Assembly (NCBI RefSeq): GCF_006384975.1
Contig: NZ_CP021645.1
Span: 2,074,001-2,138,000 of the forward strand
Length of the DNA stretch: 64,000 bases
Source of the DNA: Pseudomonas oryzihabitans
Lineage (GTDB): Bacteria; Pseudomonadota; Gammaproteobacteria; Pseudomonadales; Pseudomonadaceae
Direction: 5' to 3'
The notes under the pieces: model-generated
Databases searched by the model: none
What the model was told of the DNA's origin: nothing
What the model saw: only the letters and a program-made list of their open reading frames with translations
Position numbers and translations under genes: made by a program
In this document: positions 37,857 through 47,664 of the stretch, in pieces
Position numbering within the stretch: position 1 is the stretch's first letter
How the letters are laid out: each line of letters opens with the position of its first letter

Positions 37857-37997
37857 GCCGGGCTCACAGGCAAAAGCGCAGTTTACCAGAGCGATCAGGA
37901 TGCCCACGGCGGCCAGGCGAGGTACCCTGCATAGACGCTGTGCGAACCCCTGCCCGTGACCACGGTCGAAACGGGCTCCTCTACGCTGGAGATTACG

Positions 37998-38405
37998 ATG
38001 CCTCGTTTTGCTTTGCTCGTCCTGATGCTCGCCCTGCCCTTCACCGTCCAGGCGGCCGAGTCGCTCAAGGAACATGAGCTCAACCAGATGCTGCGCAAGG
38101 TGGCCGCCGAGAGTAGCCAGGGCACGCCCCGCGCCATCAACGAAGACATCCTCGACCGCGGCTACACCGTGGAGGGCAAGCAGTTGATCGACCACCTGAG
38201 CGTTCGTCCGGCCCACGCCGCGCGCATGCGCGAGAATCCGGCCACGGTGCGGGTGCAGCTCGCCGAGAGCGTCTGCCAGAGCAACGGCTATCGCCAACTC
38301 CTGGCCCGCGGCGCCACCCTGGTCTATGACTTCACCGAATACCAGACCAACAAGCCCATCATGGTCGAGCGCTTCCAGGCGGCCGACTGCGGCCTGGGCC
38401 AGTAA
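37998..38405 (+). CDS. PA3611-family small secreted protein
   Basis: 135 residues; ATG at 37998 with TGGAG upstream. Signal peptide RFALLVLMLALPFTVQA, cut before AESLKEHEL. The mature domain has two Cys (ESVCQSNGY and AADCGLG) that could form a disulfide, and the conserved segment GATLVYDFTEYQTNKPI. By position and sequence it corresponds to P. aeruginosa PA3611, described as a quorum-sensing-regulated virulence-linked protein of unknown biochemical role. It is followed 15 bases later by the LOG-family gene. Confidence 0.78.
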   Translation: MPRFALLVLMLALPFTVQAAESLKEHELNQMLRKVAAESSQGTPRAINEDILDRGYTVEGKQLIDHLSVRPAHAARMRENPATVRVQLAESVCQSNGYRQLLARGATLVYDFTEYQTNKPIMVERFQAADCGLGQ

Positions 38406-38420
38406 GAGAACCTTCGCCCC

Positions 38421-39497
38421 ATGTCCGAGGACAGCGACGACAGCTATCTGGCCCGTCACGTGGAGCCCAGCGCCGCCGATCTCGGTCAGCGGATCGATGA
38501 ACTGCTGCAGCACGCCCTGCCCGGTGGCAGCCCGAACCTCGCGCTCTACCGCGAGATGCTGGAGACGGTGGTGCGCATGGCGCAGACCAATCCGGCGCGC
38601 TGGGATGCCAAGATTATGCTGCAGACGCTCAAGGAGCTGGAGCAGGCCTTCCGCAGCCTGGAGCGTTTCCGGCGGCGGCGCAAGGTCACGGTGTTCGGCT
38701 CGGCGCGGACCCGGATCGACCATGCCCTCTATGGGCTCGCCCGCGAACTGGGCGCTGCCCTGGCGCGACGCGACATGATGGTGATCACCGGTGGCGGCGC
38801 CGGCATCATGGGTGCGGCCCACGAGGGCGCCGGCCCCGAGGCCAGCCTGGGCTTCAACATCACCCTGCCCTTCGAGCAGCGGGCGAACCCGACCATCGAA
38901 GGCACGGATCACCTGCTGTCCTTCCACTTCTTCTATGTACGCAAGCTGTTCTTTCTCAAGGAAGCGGACGCCCTGGTGCTCTGCCCGGGCGGCTTCGGCA
39001 CCCTGGACGAGACCTTCGAGGTGCTCACCCTGATCCAGACCGGCAAGAGCCCGCTGGTGCCGCTGGTCCTGCTGGATACCCCCGAAGGCCATTTCTGGGA
39101 CGACACCCTCGCCTACCTGCAGCGCAATCTGCTGGAGGAAGGCTACATCCTGCCGGCCGATCTCAAGCTGGTGCGCCTGGTCCGCTCGGCCGAAGCGGCA
39201 GCAGCCGAGATCGAACACTTCTATGGCAACTACCACTCCACCCGCTGGCGCGATCAACGTTTCTACGTCCGCCTCAAGCACCCGCTGACGCCCGCCTGCC
39301 TGGGGCGCCTGGCCACCGACTTCGGCGACCTCTGCCGAACTCCCGGCTTCACTCAGCTGCAGCCGGGGGAAGGCACCGCCGACGAAGCGGAATTCGCGCA
39401 TCTGACCCGACTCACCTTCGACTTCCACGGCCGCCATTATGGTCGGCTACGCGAGCTGGTGGACGAGCTCAATCGACCGGAACACTGGGCTGCCTGA
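38421..39497 (+). CDS. LOG family (TIGR00730) Rossmann-fold protein
   Basis: 358 residues, longer than the ~190-residue cytokinin-activating LOG enzymes. The core has VFGSARTRIDH, VITGGGAGIMGAAHEGA and the phosphoribohydrolase motif PGGFGTLDETFEVLTLIQTGK. An N-terminal ~85-residue helical extension and a C-terminal extension flank it. Close relatives hydrolyse nucleoside monophosphates to base and ribose 5-phosphate; the substrate of this longer subgroup is not fixed. Confidence 0.85.
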   Translation: MSEDSDDSYLARHVEPSAADLGQRIDELLQHALPGGSPNLALYREMLETVVRMAQTNPARWDAKIMLQTLKELEQAFRSLERFRRRRKVTVFGSARTRIDHALYGLARELGAALARRDMMVITGGGAGIMGAAHEGAGPEASLGFNITLPFEQRANPTIEGTDHLLSFHFFYVRKLFFLKEADALVLCPGGFGTLDETFEVLTLIQTGKSPLVPLVLLDTPEGHFWDDTLAYLQRNLLEEGYILPADLKLVRLVRSAEAAAAEIEHFYGNYHSTRWRDQRFYVRLKHPLTPACLGRLATDFGDLCRTPGFTQLQPGEGTADEAEFAHLTRLTFDFHGRHYGRLRELVDELNRPEHWAA

Positions 39498-39509
39498 AAG
39501 GCACGCCCG

Positions 39510-39707
39510 GTAGGTTGGCACTGAGCGGAGCGAGGCCCAACGTCTCCAAGCCGAGCACGGTGTGTTGGGCTTCGACGATAAAACCGTCTCAACCCAACCT
39601 ACAGGACGCCCATCTCTCCATACCGTAGGTTGGCGCTGAGCGCAGCAAGGCCCAACAGCCCGGCACCGTTGGGCTTCAACGATGAATCTGTCTCAACCAG
39701 CCTACAG
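39510..39707. repeat. Two tandem intergenic palindromes
   Basis: Each unit has a left arm of type GTAGGTTGGCRCTGAGCG...GGCCCAAC and a right arm of type GTTGGGCTTC...CTCAACC.CCTAC, inverted relative to it: 39510-39603 and 39624-39707. They fill the convergent gap between the LOG gene and recX and belong to the same broad repeat type as the TAGGTTGGG units around azoR. Transcripts from both sides would fold into long hairpins. Confidence 0.75.
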
Positions 39708-39727
39708 CGACGCCCCGACCGCCCGCT

Positions 39728-40168
39728 CTAGCGTCGGCTCAACACCCGACTGATCCCATCCATGGCGTAACCGCGATAGGCCAGGAAGCGGCCCTGCTTG
39801 GCGCGCTCCTTGGCGTCGGCTGGTGGTGTACCGAACTTCTTGCGCCAGACCTCTTCCAGTTGCGCCTGCCAGTCCACCTCGGACTCACGCAAGGCGGCCT
39901 CTATCTGGTCGCGCTTCAGGCCGCGCTGGCCCAACTCCTCGCGGATACGCAGGGGGCCATAGCCGGCTCGGGCCCGGCTGGCGATGTAGCTGTCCAGGTA
40001 GCGGCTTTCATCGAGCAGGCCATCTTCGGCCAGGCGATCCAGCACCGGGCCGAGCAGGCTCTCCTCGGCGCCGCGCCGACGCAGCTTACGCGACAACTCC
40101 TCACGCCCGTGCTCGCGTCGCGCCAGCAGGTCCATGGCGGCCAGGCGGATGGCGGCGGTGGTATCCAT
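39728..40168 (-). CDS. recX: Recombination regulatory protein RecX
   Basis: 146 residues, all helical, three RecX repeats: [43 protein letters not shown] and [19 protein letters not shown]. It modulates RecA filament growth. Start taken at ATG 40168; a TTG at 40180 with AGGGGAA in front could be the real start, because the ATG itself has a poor ribosome site. It follows recA on the same strand but is separated by a terminator and repeat-element copy B, so expression probably depends on read-through. Confidence 0.9.
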   Translation of the reverse strand: MDTTAAIRLAAMDLLARREHGREELSRKLRRRGAEESLLGPVLDRLAEDGLLDESRYLDSYIASRARAGYGPLRIREELGQRGLKRDQIEAALRESEVDWQAQLEEVWRKKFGTPPADAKERAKQGRFLAYRGYAMDGISRVLSRR

Positions 40169-40193
40169 TGGATTGCCCAAGGTAATTCCCCTT

Positions 40194-40335
40194 AGAACCT
40201 GCTCAAAGTCTGCTGCGCGTCGGCCAAACGGCGTTGGAAATAGCTTCGGAATGCTCATTTACCACTCGTAAACTCCGCTTCCTCAGCTATTTCCGCCTTG
40301 TTTGTCGCTAGCTCGCGAGACTTTGAACAAGTTCT
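40194..40335. mobile_element. MITE-like element with terminal inverted repeats, copy B
   Basis: 142 bp between recA and recX. The left end AGAACCTGCTCAAAGTCT (40194-40211) and right end AGACTTTGAACAAGTTCT (40318-40335) are inverted copies with few mismatches. The interior shares CTGCGCGTCGGCCAAAC, GCTCATTTACCACTCGTAAA and CTTCCTCAGCTATTT with copy A but lacks ~55 bp of its GC-rich centre. No open frame. Confidence 0.8.
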
Positions 40336-40340
40336 TATGC

Positions 40341-40365
40341 AAAAACCCCCGCACGGGGCGGGGGT
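40341..40365 (-). terminator. recA rho-independent terminator
   Basis: On the minus strand the stem ACCCCCG/CGGGGGT (40365-40359 with 40351-40345) is followed by a run of T (complement of A40341-40345). It starts 22 bases after the recA stop. Confidence 0.88.
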
Positions 40366-40387
40366 CGTTTAGCTCTCTGCAGCGTGA

Positions 40388-41431
<1,044 letters not shown>

Positions 41432-41475
41432 TAGATTCCTCTCAGAGAAAGAAGGGGCCAGACGGCCGTGGATAC

Positions 41476-41491
41476 CTGTATAAGTGAACAG
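41476..41491. promoter_or_regulatory. LexA (SOS) box of recA
   Basis: CTG-TATAAGTGAA-CAG matches the CTG-N10-CAG SOS box core, in the promoter region of recA. Confidence 0.85.
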
Positions 41492-41518
41492 TATTAAACC
41501 ATAGTCGCCACCGGGTTG

Positions 41519-42019
41519 CTACACCTGGGCGGCTTTTTCCTCGTCCAGAAACGCCAGAACACCCTGCAGGGCGCGGACCTGGGTCTGGTGGCGTACGGCG
41601 GCCCGATCACCGGCGAAAACCTGCCGTTCGGTACGCAGGTTTTCGCCATCCAACCAGGCAAGCCAGACGGTGCCTACCGGCTTGCCAGGCACCGCGCCAC
41701 CCGGTCCGGCGATGCCGCTCACCGCCACCGCGAAGCGGGCATTGGCACGGCGCTGGGCACCGCGCGCCATGGCGACCACCACCTCTTCGCTGACCGCCCC
41801 GACCTGATCGAACAGGACGGCGGGGACGTCGAGCTGCAGCGTCTTCTGCCGATTGGAATAGGTGACGAAACCGGCCTCGAACCAGGCCGAGCTACCCGCG
41901 ATACGGGTGATCGCCTCGGCGATACCGCCCCCGGTACAGGATTCGGCGGTGGTAACCTGGGCACCGGCCGCCTGCAGGGCTTCCCCCAGGCGTGTGGCGA
42001 GACTATCGATGGCGTCCAT
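41519..42019 (-). CDS. pncC: Nicotinamide-nucleotide amidohydrolase PncC (CinA C-terminal domain)
   Basis: 166 residues; ATG at 42019 with AGAGGT upstream. The single CinA domain has TTAESCTGGGIAEAIT near the N-terminus, ITRIAGSSAWFEAGFVTYSN, and AVSGIAGPGGAVPGKPVGTVW. It converts NMN to NaMN and ammonia, recycling the NMN released by DNA ligase. It precedes recA, as in other Pseudomonas. Confidence 0.92.
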   Translation of the reverse strand: MDAIDSLATRLGEALQAAGAQVTTAESCTGGGIAEAITRIAGSSAWFEAGFVTYSNRQKTLQLDVPAVLFDQVGAVSEEVVVAMARGAQRRANARFAVAVSGIAGPGGAVPGKPVGTVWLAWLDGENLRTERQVFAGDRAAVRHQTQVRALQGVLAFLDEEKAAQV

Positions 42020-42138
42020 CAGCACCTCTCTTGCAAAAGCGGACATAGCACGTGACCGCGGCAGGGCACCTCCTGCGGCGACCACTGGTCGGCACGCACC
42101 TTAGACCGGCTTGCCGGCCAGCGGCAGAAAAGATTTAC

Positions 42139-42152
42139 TGAAACCGGTTTCA
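42139..42152. promoter_or_regulatory. PtxS operator upstream of ptxS
   Basis: TGAAACCGGTTTCA, a perfect 14-bp palindrome identical to the reported PtxS operator, 31 bases before the ptxS ATG. It implies autoregulation. Confidence 0.88.
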
Positions 42153-42183
42153 GGCACCTACAAAATCCTAACAGCGGTACGCC

Positions 42184-43227
42184 ATGAACGATGTCTTTCT
42201 TCCCGGCCTGCGCGCTTCCCGCGCGACCATCGCCGAAGTGGCCGCCGCCGCCGGCGTGTCCAAGGCCAGCGTATCCCGCTATATCAGCGGTGATCGCCGC
42301 CTGCTGTCCGACTCCCTCGCCGCCCGTATCGAGCAAGCGGTGACCGCCCTAGACTTCCAGCCCAACCAGATGGCCCGTGGCTTAAAGCGCGGTCGTAGCC
42401 GGCTGATCGGCATGCTGGTGGCCGATATGCTCAACCCCTACTCCACCGCGGTGATGCACGGCGTGGAAACGGCGTGCCGCCAGCAGGGCTATTCGCTGTT
42501 GATCTGCAACACCGACCAGGACGCCCGCCAGGAACGCCAGCAACTGGCCGCGCTGCAGTCCTACAGCATCGAAGGCCTGATCGTGAACACCTTCGGCCAG
42601 CACGCCGCCGATCTGCGCCAACTGGGCAGCCGGCTACCCCTGGTCTTGCTGGATCGTGAGTTGCCAGGGATCGAGGCCGATCTGGTCGGGCTGGACAACT
42701 ACCAGGCTATCGCCACAGGGGTCGCGCATCTGCAGCAGCAGGGCTATCGCGATCTGCTGCTGGTGAGCGAACCCCTCAACGGCACCAGCTCCCGCGTCCA
42801 GCGCCTGACCGCGTTCGAAGCCCTGCTGGTCGAGCACCCCAGCTGCCAGGGCGCCCATTGCACGGATGCCAACGATCCCCAGGCGCTCCAGGCCGCGCTC
42901 GCCGGCTTCCTGGCCAGCCCCGGGCCTGGCCCCAAGGCCGTGCTCACCGCCAATGGCGTGGCGACCCTGGCGACGACCCTGGCACTGCAAGCCCTGGGCG
43001 AACCCCTGTTCGAGCGGATCGGCTTGCTGGCGCTGGACGACCTGGACTGGTTCCCCCTGGTCGGCGGTGGCATCAGCGCCCTGGCCCAGCCCACCCACGC
43101 CCTGGGCGTCGCCGCCTTCGAACGGCTGCAACAGCGTATCGAGGGCGACCGTAGTGCGCCGACCCAACAGACCTTCAGCGCGGAGTTGCGTATCCGTCAG
43201 TCGACTCGCGCCCGGAACTGCTCGTAA
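42184..43227 (+). CDS. ptxS: LacI-family regulator PtxS
   Basis: 347 residues. N-terminal LacI helix-turn-helix and hinge (ATIAEVAAAAGVSKASVSRYISG, FQPNQMARGLKRGRSRLIGMLV) and a periplasmic-binding-like ligand domain (ADMLNPYSTAVMHGVE). PtxS represses itself and the kgu operon; 2-ketogluconate releases it. Both predicted operators are present, one before this gene and one before kguE. The gene assignment rests on this exact operator sequence and on the neighbours. Confidence 0.9.
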   Translation: MNDVFLPGLRASRATIAEVAAAAGVSKASVSRYISGDRRLLSDSLAARIEQAVTALDFQPNQMARGLKRGRSRLIGMLVADMLNPYSTAVMHGVETACRQQGYSLLICNTDQDARQERQQLAALQSYSIEGLIVNTFGQHAADLRQLGSRLPLVLLDRELPGIEADLVGLDNYQAIATGVAHLQQQGYRDLLLVSEPLNGTSSRVQRLTAFEALLVEHPSCQGAHCTDANDPQALQAALAGFLASPGPGPKAVLTANGVATLATTLALQALGEPLFERIGLLALDDLDWFPLVGGGISALAQPTHALGVAAFERLQQRIEGDRSAPTQQTFSAELRIRQSTRARNCS

Positions 43228-43263
43228 TCGAGGGCACCTTTCGCCCTTTTGCTCGTCTTTTGA

Positions 43264-43277
43264 TGAAACCGGTTTCA
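43264..43277. promoter_or_regulatory. PtxS operator upstream of kguE
   Basis: TGAAACCGGTTTCA, identical to the copy in front of ptxS, lies 12 bases before the kguE ATG and just upstream of its AGGAG site. Confidence 0.88.
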
Positions 43278-43288
43278 GGAGAACAACA

Positions 43289-44071
43289 ATGCCACCGGAG
43301 ATCGCCATCACCACCTCGGCCTTTGGTGCCGACGCGGTGCGTAGCCAAGGCCAGGCCGCCTGGCTCGACCTCATTGCCGCAGCGGGCGCCACCCATGTGG
43401 AGATCCGTGCGGAGCTGTTCAACGCCGATCCCGATCTGGCGGCCCTGCGCGACGCCATCGCGGCGGCGGACCTCGGCTGCGTCTATTCGGTGCCGCTGGA
43501 ACTCTGGCCCGAAGCGGGCGCCGGCCTGTCGCCGCGCCTGCCCCAGGCCCTCGCCGACGCCCGCCAACTGGGCGCCGACACCCTCAAGGTCTCGCTCGGC
43601 CACTATCGCCCTGCCACCGATCTGCGCGCCCTGGCCGAGTGGCTGGACGACAGCGGCCCGCAACTATTGGTGGAAAACGACCAGACCGCCCAGGGTGGCC
43701 GGGTCGAGCCGCTGCGCGCCTTCATTCAGGCAGCCCGCGCGGCCGGATTGCCGGTGGGGCTGACCTTCGACATCGGCAACTGGCGCTGGCAGGACGAGGA
43801 CCCGCTGCAGGCCGCCCGCCTGCTCGGCCCGGATGTCCGTTACCTGCATTGCAAGGCGGTGCGCCGGCGGGCGGGCGGGCTACACGCCGTGCCGCCGGAG
43901 GCCGCCGACCTGCTGGCCTGGCAGGGTCTATTGGCGCACTTCCCCGTGGGCCTGCGGCGCGCCATCGAGTTTCCCCTGCTGGGCACCGATCTGCTGGCCG
44001 AGACCCGTCGCCAGGTGGCTGCCCTGCGTACCCTGGACGCACCTGCCTACGAGGAGCGCCGCCATGGCTGA
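43289..44071 (+). CDS. kguE: 2-ketogluconate utilisation epimerase-like protein KguE
   Basis: 260 residues; AGGAG seven bases before the ATG. Xylose-isomerase-like TIM barrel: ATHVEIRAELF, ADTLKVSLGHYRP, LLVENDQTAQGG and GLTFDIGNWRWQ give the usual metal-site Glu, Asp and His positions. It is the first gene of the kguEKTD operon; its exact catalytic step in 2-ketogluconate use is not well established. It overlaps kguK by eight bases. Confidence 0.88.
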   Translation: MPPEIAITTSAFGADAVRSQGQAAWLDLIAAAGATHVEIRAELFNADPDLAALRDAIAAADLGCVYSVPLELWPEAGAGLSPRLPQALADARQLGADTLKVSLGHYRPATDLRALAEWLDDSGPQLLVENDQTAQGGRVEPLRAFIQAARAAGLPVGLTFDIGNWRWQDEDPLQAARLLGPDVRYLHCKAVRRRAGGLHAVPPEAADLLAWQGLLAHFPVGLRRAIEFPLLGTDLLAETRRQVAALRTLDAPAYEERRHG

Positions 44072-44993
44072 ATTCGACATCCTCGCCTTTGGCGAAACCA
44101 TGGCCATGTTCGTGGCCGAAACCCCCGGTGATCTCGCCAGCGTCGGCCAGTTCGGCAAGCGCATCGCCGGTGCCGACAACAATGTGGCGATCGGCCTCTC
44201 CCGCCTGGGTTTCAAGGTCGCCTGGCTGTCGCGGGTCGGCAACGACTCCTTCGGTCGCTTCGTGCGCGCCACTCTCGAAGCCGAGGGCCTGGACTGCACG
44301 CGGCTGAAGGTCGACCCCCGGCACCCCACCGGCTTCCAGCTCAAGTCGCGGGTCGCCGACGGCAGCGATCCGGTGGTCGAATACTTCCGCCGGGGTTCGG
44401 CGGCCAGCCATCTCAATATCGAAGAGGATTTCGATACCGGCCTGCTCAGGGCGCGCCATCTGCACGCCACCGGCATTCCGCCGGCGCTGTCGCCCAGCGT
44501 CAGGGCCTTCAGCCGCCATCTGCTGGAAGCCATGCGCGGCGCCGGGCGCAGTATCTCCTTCGATCCCAATCTGCGCCCCTCGCTGTGGGACAGCGAAGAC
44601 CAGATGCGCCGCGAACTCAATGAACTCGCCGGCCTGGCCGACTGGGTCCTCCCCGGCCTGGCCGAAGGGCGGCTACTGACCGGCTACGACAGCCCGGCGG
44701 ACATCGCCGCCTTCTACCTCGACCGCGGTGCCCAGGCGGTAGCCATCAAGCTCGGTCCGCAAGGCGGCTACTGGCGCACCGCCACGGCGGAAGGCGAGGT
44801 ACCCGGTGTCACCGTGGCCGAGGTGGTCGATACCGTCGGCGCCGGCGATGGCTTCGCCACCGGTTTCGTCAGCGCCATGCTCGATGGCCTGGACGTGGCC
44901 GCCGCCGTCGCCCGCGGCAACTGGATCGGTGCCCGCGCCGTGCAGGTGGTCGGCGACATGGAGGGCCTGCCCCGCCGCCACGAACTCCCGTGA
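44064..44993 (+). CDS. kguK: 2-ketogluconokinase KguK (PfkB family)
   Basis: 309 residues, ribokinase/PfkB fold. The N-terminal substrate region is AGADNNVAIGLSRLG, and the C-terminal catalytic motif is DTVGAGDGFATGFVSAML, with the general base Asp in GAGD. It phosphorylates 2-keto-D-gluconate to the 6-phosphate. Second gene of the operon; its start lies within the end of kguE. Confidence 0.92.
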   Translation: MAEFDILAFGETMAMFVAETPGDLASVGQFGKRIAGADNNVAIGLSRLGFKVAWLSRVGNDSFGRFVRATLEAEGLDCTRLKVDPRHPTGFQLKSRVADGSDPVVEYFRRGSAASHLNIEEDFDTGLLRARHLHATGIPPALSPSVRAFSRHLLEAMRGAGRSISFDPNLRPSLWDSEDQMRRELNELAGLADWVLPGLAEGRLLTGYDSPADIAAFYLDRGAQAVAIKLGPQGGYWRTATAEGEVPGVTVAEVVDTVGAGDGFATGFVSAMLDGLDVAAAVARGNWIGARAVQVVGDMEGLPRRHELP

Positions 44994-45043
44994 TCCGTAC
45001 CTGAAATTCGACACCCGACAAGAACAATCAAGCAGGTGATCCC

Positions 45044-46327
45044 ATGAACGCTTCCCCTCTCGCTCCACGCCGCTGGTGGTATCTGATGCCGGTGGTCTTC
45101 ATCACCTACAGCCTGGCCTACCTCGACCGGGCCAACTACGGTTTCGCCGCCGCCTCGGGCATGGCCGACGACCTGGGCATCACCCCGGCCATGTCGTCGC
45201 TGCTGGGCGCGCTGTTCTTTCTCGGCTATTTCTTTTTCCAGGTGCCTGGCGCCATCTATGCCGAGAAGCGCAGCGTCAAGCGGCTGATTTTCTGGAGCCT
45301 GATCGGCTGGGGCGGACTCGCCACCCTGACCGGCCTGGTGCCGAACGTCACCTTGCTCATCGCCATTCGCTTCCTGCTGGGCGTGGTCGAGGCGGCGGTG
45401 ATGCCGGCGATGCTGGTCTATCTCTGCCACTGGTTCACCAAGCGGGAGCGCTCGCGGGCCAACACCTTCCTGATCCTCGGCAATCCGGTGACCATCCTCT
45501 GGATGTCGGTGGTCTCGGGCTATCTGATCCATGCCTTGGACTGGCGCTGGATGTTCATCATCGAAGGCCTGCCGGCGGTGATCTGGGCCTTCATCTGGTG
45601 GCGCGTGGCCGCCGAGCGCCCCAAGGACGCCAAGTGGCTCGATCAGGCGGAGAAGGCGCGCCTGGAGGCCGCCCTGAAGGCCGAGCAGCAGGGCATGAAG
45701 CCGGTGAAGAACTATGCCGAAGCCTTCCGCTCGCCCAAGGTTATCCTGCTCTCGCTGCAATACTTCTGCTGGAGCATCGGCGTCTACGGCTTCGTCATCT
45801 GGCTGCCGTCGATCCTGCGCCAGGGCGCCCACCTGGACATCGTCCAGGCCGGCTGGCTGTCGGCGCTGCCCTACCTCGCCGCCGTGCTGGCCATGGTTGG
45901 CGTGTCCTGGGCATCTGATCGCCTGCAGAATCGCAAGCTGTTCGTCTGGCCGCCGCTGCTGATTGCCGCCCTGGCCTTCCTCGGTTCCTTCGCCCTGGGC
46001 GGCCAGCACTTCTGGTGGTCCTATGCGCTGCTGGTGGTCGCTGGTGCCTGCATGTACGCCCCCTATGGCCCCTTCTTCGCCATCGTCCCCGAGATTCTGC
46101 CCGGCAACGTCGCCGGTGGCGCCATGGCGCTGATCAACAGCATGGGCGCCCTGGGCTCCTTCGCCGGCTCCTATCTGGTGGGCTACCTCAACGGCGTGAC
46201 CGGTGGACCCGGGGCCTCCTTCGGCTTCATGGGTGGCGCCCTGCTGGTCGCGGTGGTGCTGACCCTGCTGCTGCGCCAGGGGCCGGCGCCGGTCGCCGCA
46301 TCTCTCAAAGCCGCTCCCAGTCACTGA
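45044..46327 (+). CDS. kguT: 2-ketogluconate transporter KguT (MFS)
   Basis: 427 residues with about twelve helices. Anion:cation symporter type, as shown by LDRANYGFAAASGMADDLGI, AIYAEKRSVKR after helix 2 and ARFLLG-like IRFLLGVVEAAVMPAMLVYL. It imports 2-ketogluconate from the periplasm. 50 bases separate it from kguK and 15 from kguD. Confidence 0.92.
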   Translation: MNASPLAPRRWWYLMPVVFITYSLAYLDRANYGFAAASGMADDLGITPAMSSLLGALFFLGYFFFQVPGAIYAEKRSVKRLIFWSLIGWGGLATLTGLVPNVTLLIAIRFLLGVVEAAVMPAMLVYLCHWFTKRERSRANTFLILGNPVTILWMSVVSGYLIHALDWRWMFIIEGLPAVIWAFIWWRVAAERPKDAKWLDQAEKARLEAALKAEQQGMKPVKNYAEAFRSPKVILLSLQYFCWSIGVYGFVIWLPSILRQGAHLDIVQAGWLSALPYLAAVLAMVGVSWASDRLQNRKLFVWPPLLIAALAFLGSFALGGQHFWWSYALLVVAGACMYAPYGPFFAIVPEILPGNVAGGAMALINSMGALGSFAGSYLVGYLNGVTGGPGASFGFMGGALLVAVVLTLLLRQGPAPVAASLKAAPSH

Positions 46328-46342
46328 CAGGAAGTCCCATCC

Positions 46343-47326
46343 ATGAAAAAGAAGGTGATCCACTACAAGGCCCTTTCCCCGGCCCTGACCGCACGGCTGG
46401 CAGAAGCCTTCGACCTGGAGTACGTCGACGTCAAGGCACCCGGCGGCGAAGCCCGGCTGCGCGAGCGCCTGCCCGAGGCCCAGGGCCTGCTCGGCTCCAG
46501 CTTCAAGCTGCCCCCCGAGCTGCTGGACCTGGCGCCGAAGCTGGAGGCCATCGCCAGCGTCTCGGTCGGTTTCGACAGCTACGACCTGCCCTACCTGGAG
46601 CGCCGCGGCATCCTGCTCTGCAACACCCCGGACGTGCTCACCGAAAGCGTGGCCGATGCCGCCTTCGCCCTGCTGCTGGCCACGGCGCGGCGCATCGTCG
46701 AACTGGCGGATTGGGTCCGCGCGGGGCAGTGGCAGGCCAGCCTCGGCGAGGAGCTCTTCGGCTGCGACGTCCATGGCAAGACCCTCGGCCTGGTCGGCAT
46801 GGGTCGTATCGGCCAGGCCATCGCCCGGCGCGCCCACCTGGGCTTCGGCATGCAGGTGAACTACACCGCCCATGCCGCCAAGCCGGAAGTGGACGAACGC
46901 TACGGGGCGCGCTTCCTGGCCCTGCCGGAGCTGCTGGCGAGCTGCGACTTCCTCTGCGTCACGGTACCGCTGAGCGACGAGACCCACCATCTGCTCGGCG
47001 CCGCCGAACTCGCCCAGTTGCCGGCCCACGCCATCCTGATCAACGTCTCCCGCGGACCGGTGATCGACGAAGCCGCCCTGATCGCGGCCCTGCAGGAGGG
47101 CCGCCTGCGCGGTGCCGGCCTGGATGTCTTCGACCACGAACCCGTGGCAGCGGACTCGCCACTGCTGCAACTGCCCAACGTGGTGCCCACGCCACACCTG
47201 GGCTCGGCGACGCGGGAAACCCGCGAGGCCATGGCGCGCTGCGCGGTAGACAACCTGCTGGCCGCCCTCTCCGGCCAACGCCCGGCCAATCTGGTCAATC
47301 CAGCGGTCTGGACGCGGCAGAAGTGA
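46343..47326 (+). CDS. kguD: 2-ketogluconate-6-phosphate reductase KguD
   Basis: 327 residues, D-2-hydroxyacid dehydrogenase family. NAD(P) loop LGLVGMGRIGQAIARRA; catalytic Arg in INVSRGPVID, Glu in GLDVFDHEPV and His in PTPHLGSAT. It reduces 2-keto-6-phosphogluconate to 6-phosphogluconate, which enters the Entner-Doudoroff route. Last gene of the operon. Confidence 0.92.
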   Translation: MKKKVIHYKALSPALTARLAEAFDLEYVDVKAPGGEARLRERLPEAQGLLGSSFKLPPELLDLAPKLEAIASVSVGFDSYDLPYLERRGILLCNTPDVLTESVADAAFALLLATARRIVELADWVRAGQWQASLGEELFGCDVHGKTLGLVGMGRIGQAIARRAHLGFGMQVNYTAHAAKPEVDERYGARFLALPELLASCDFLCVTVPLSDETHHLLGAAELAQLPAHAILINVSRGPVIDEAALIAALQEGRLRGAGLDVFDHEPVAADSPLLQLPNVVPTPHLGSATRETREAMARCAVDNLLAALSGQRPANLVNPAVWTRQK

Positions 47327-47378
47327 GTCTTGGCCGGCATTTGCGGTCATAGCACTATCACCCCCACGGAGAACGACC

Positions 47379-47585
47379 ATGACCGCCTTCGACGATCCCC
47401 ACGCCTTCGTCAACCGCGTGCGCGAACAGGCTGCCGACGCCGAGCGCAGCGGCGACATCCCGCGGCTGTTGCAACTGGTCGACGAACTGGCCTCGGCCTT
47501 CGAGCGCCAGGCCCGCAGCACCGCCCGGGACAACGCGGACGTCGTCCGTGCGGTGGAAGAGTTCGAGCGCCATGAGGGCACCTGA
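47379..47585 (+). CDS. Small hypothetical protein
   Basis: 68 residues; GGAG lies eight bases before the ATG. Predicted as two amphipathic helices (FVNRVREQAADAERSG, LLQLVDELASAFERQAR) with a highly charged composition, no Cys and no membrane segment. It follows kguD by 52 bases and precedes the histidine kinase. I do not recognise the family. The good ribosome site and neighbour-like codon use make it likely real. Confidence 0.6.
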   Translation: MTAFDDPHAFVNRVREQAADAERSGDIPRLLQLVDELASAFERQARSTARDNADVVRAVEEFERHEGT

Positions 47586-47664
47586 TCAACTCATGACGCC
47601 TGACTGTTCCGTCGTGCCCTCTTCAAGTAGCGTGACGGACCGGCGTCTCGAGGTCTAAGCCTTA

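Noticed and set aside
37857..39437. N-terminal extension of the DTW gene frame to 773 codons
   Set aside because: The extension is antisense to the PA3611-like and LOG-family genes. Family proteins begin near 37856.
44768..47581. A 937-codon open frame on the minus strand across the kgu operon
   Set aside because: It is antisense to kguK, kguT and kguD, which have clear family motifs and ribosome sites. Long antisense frames are common in GC-rich Pseudomonas genes, and its translation is a low-complexity mixture without domains.
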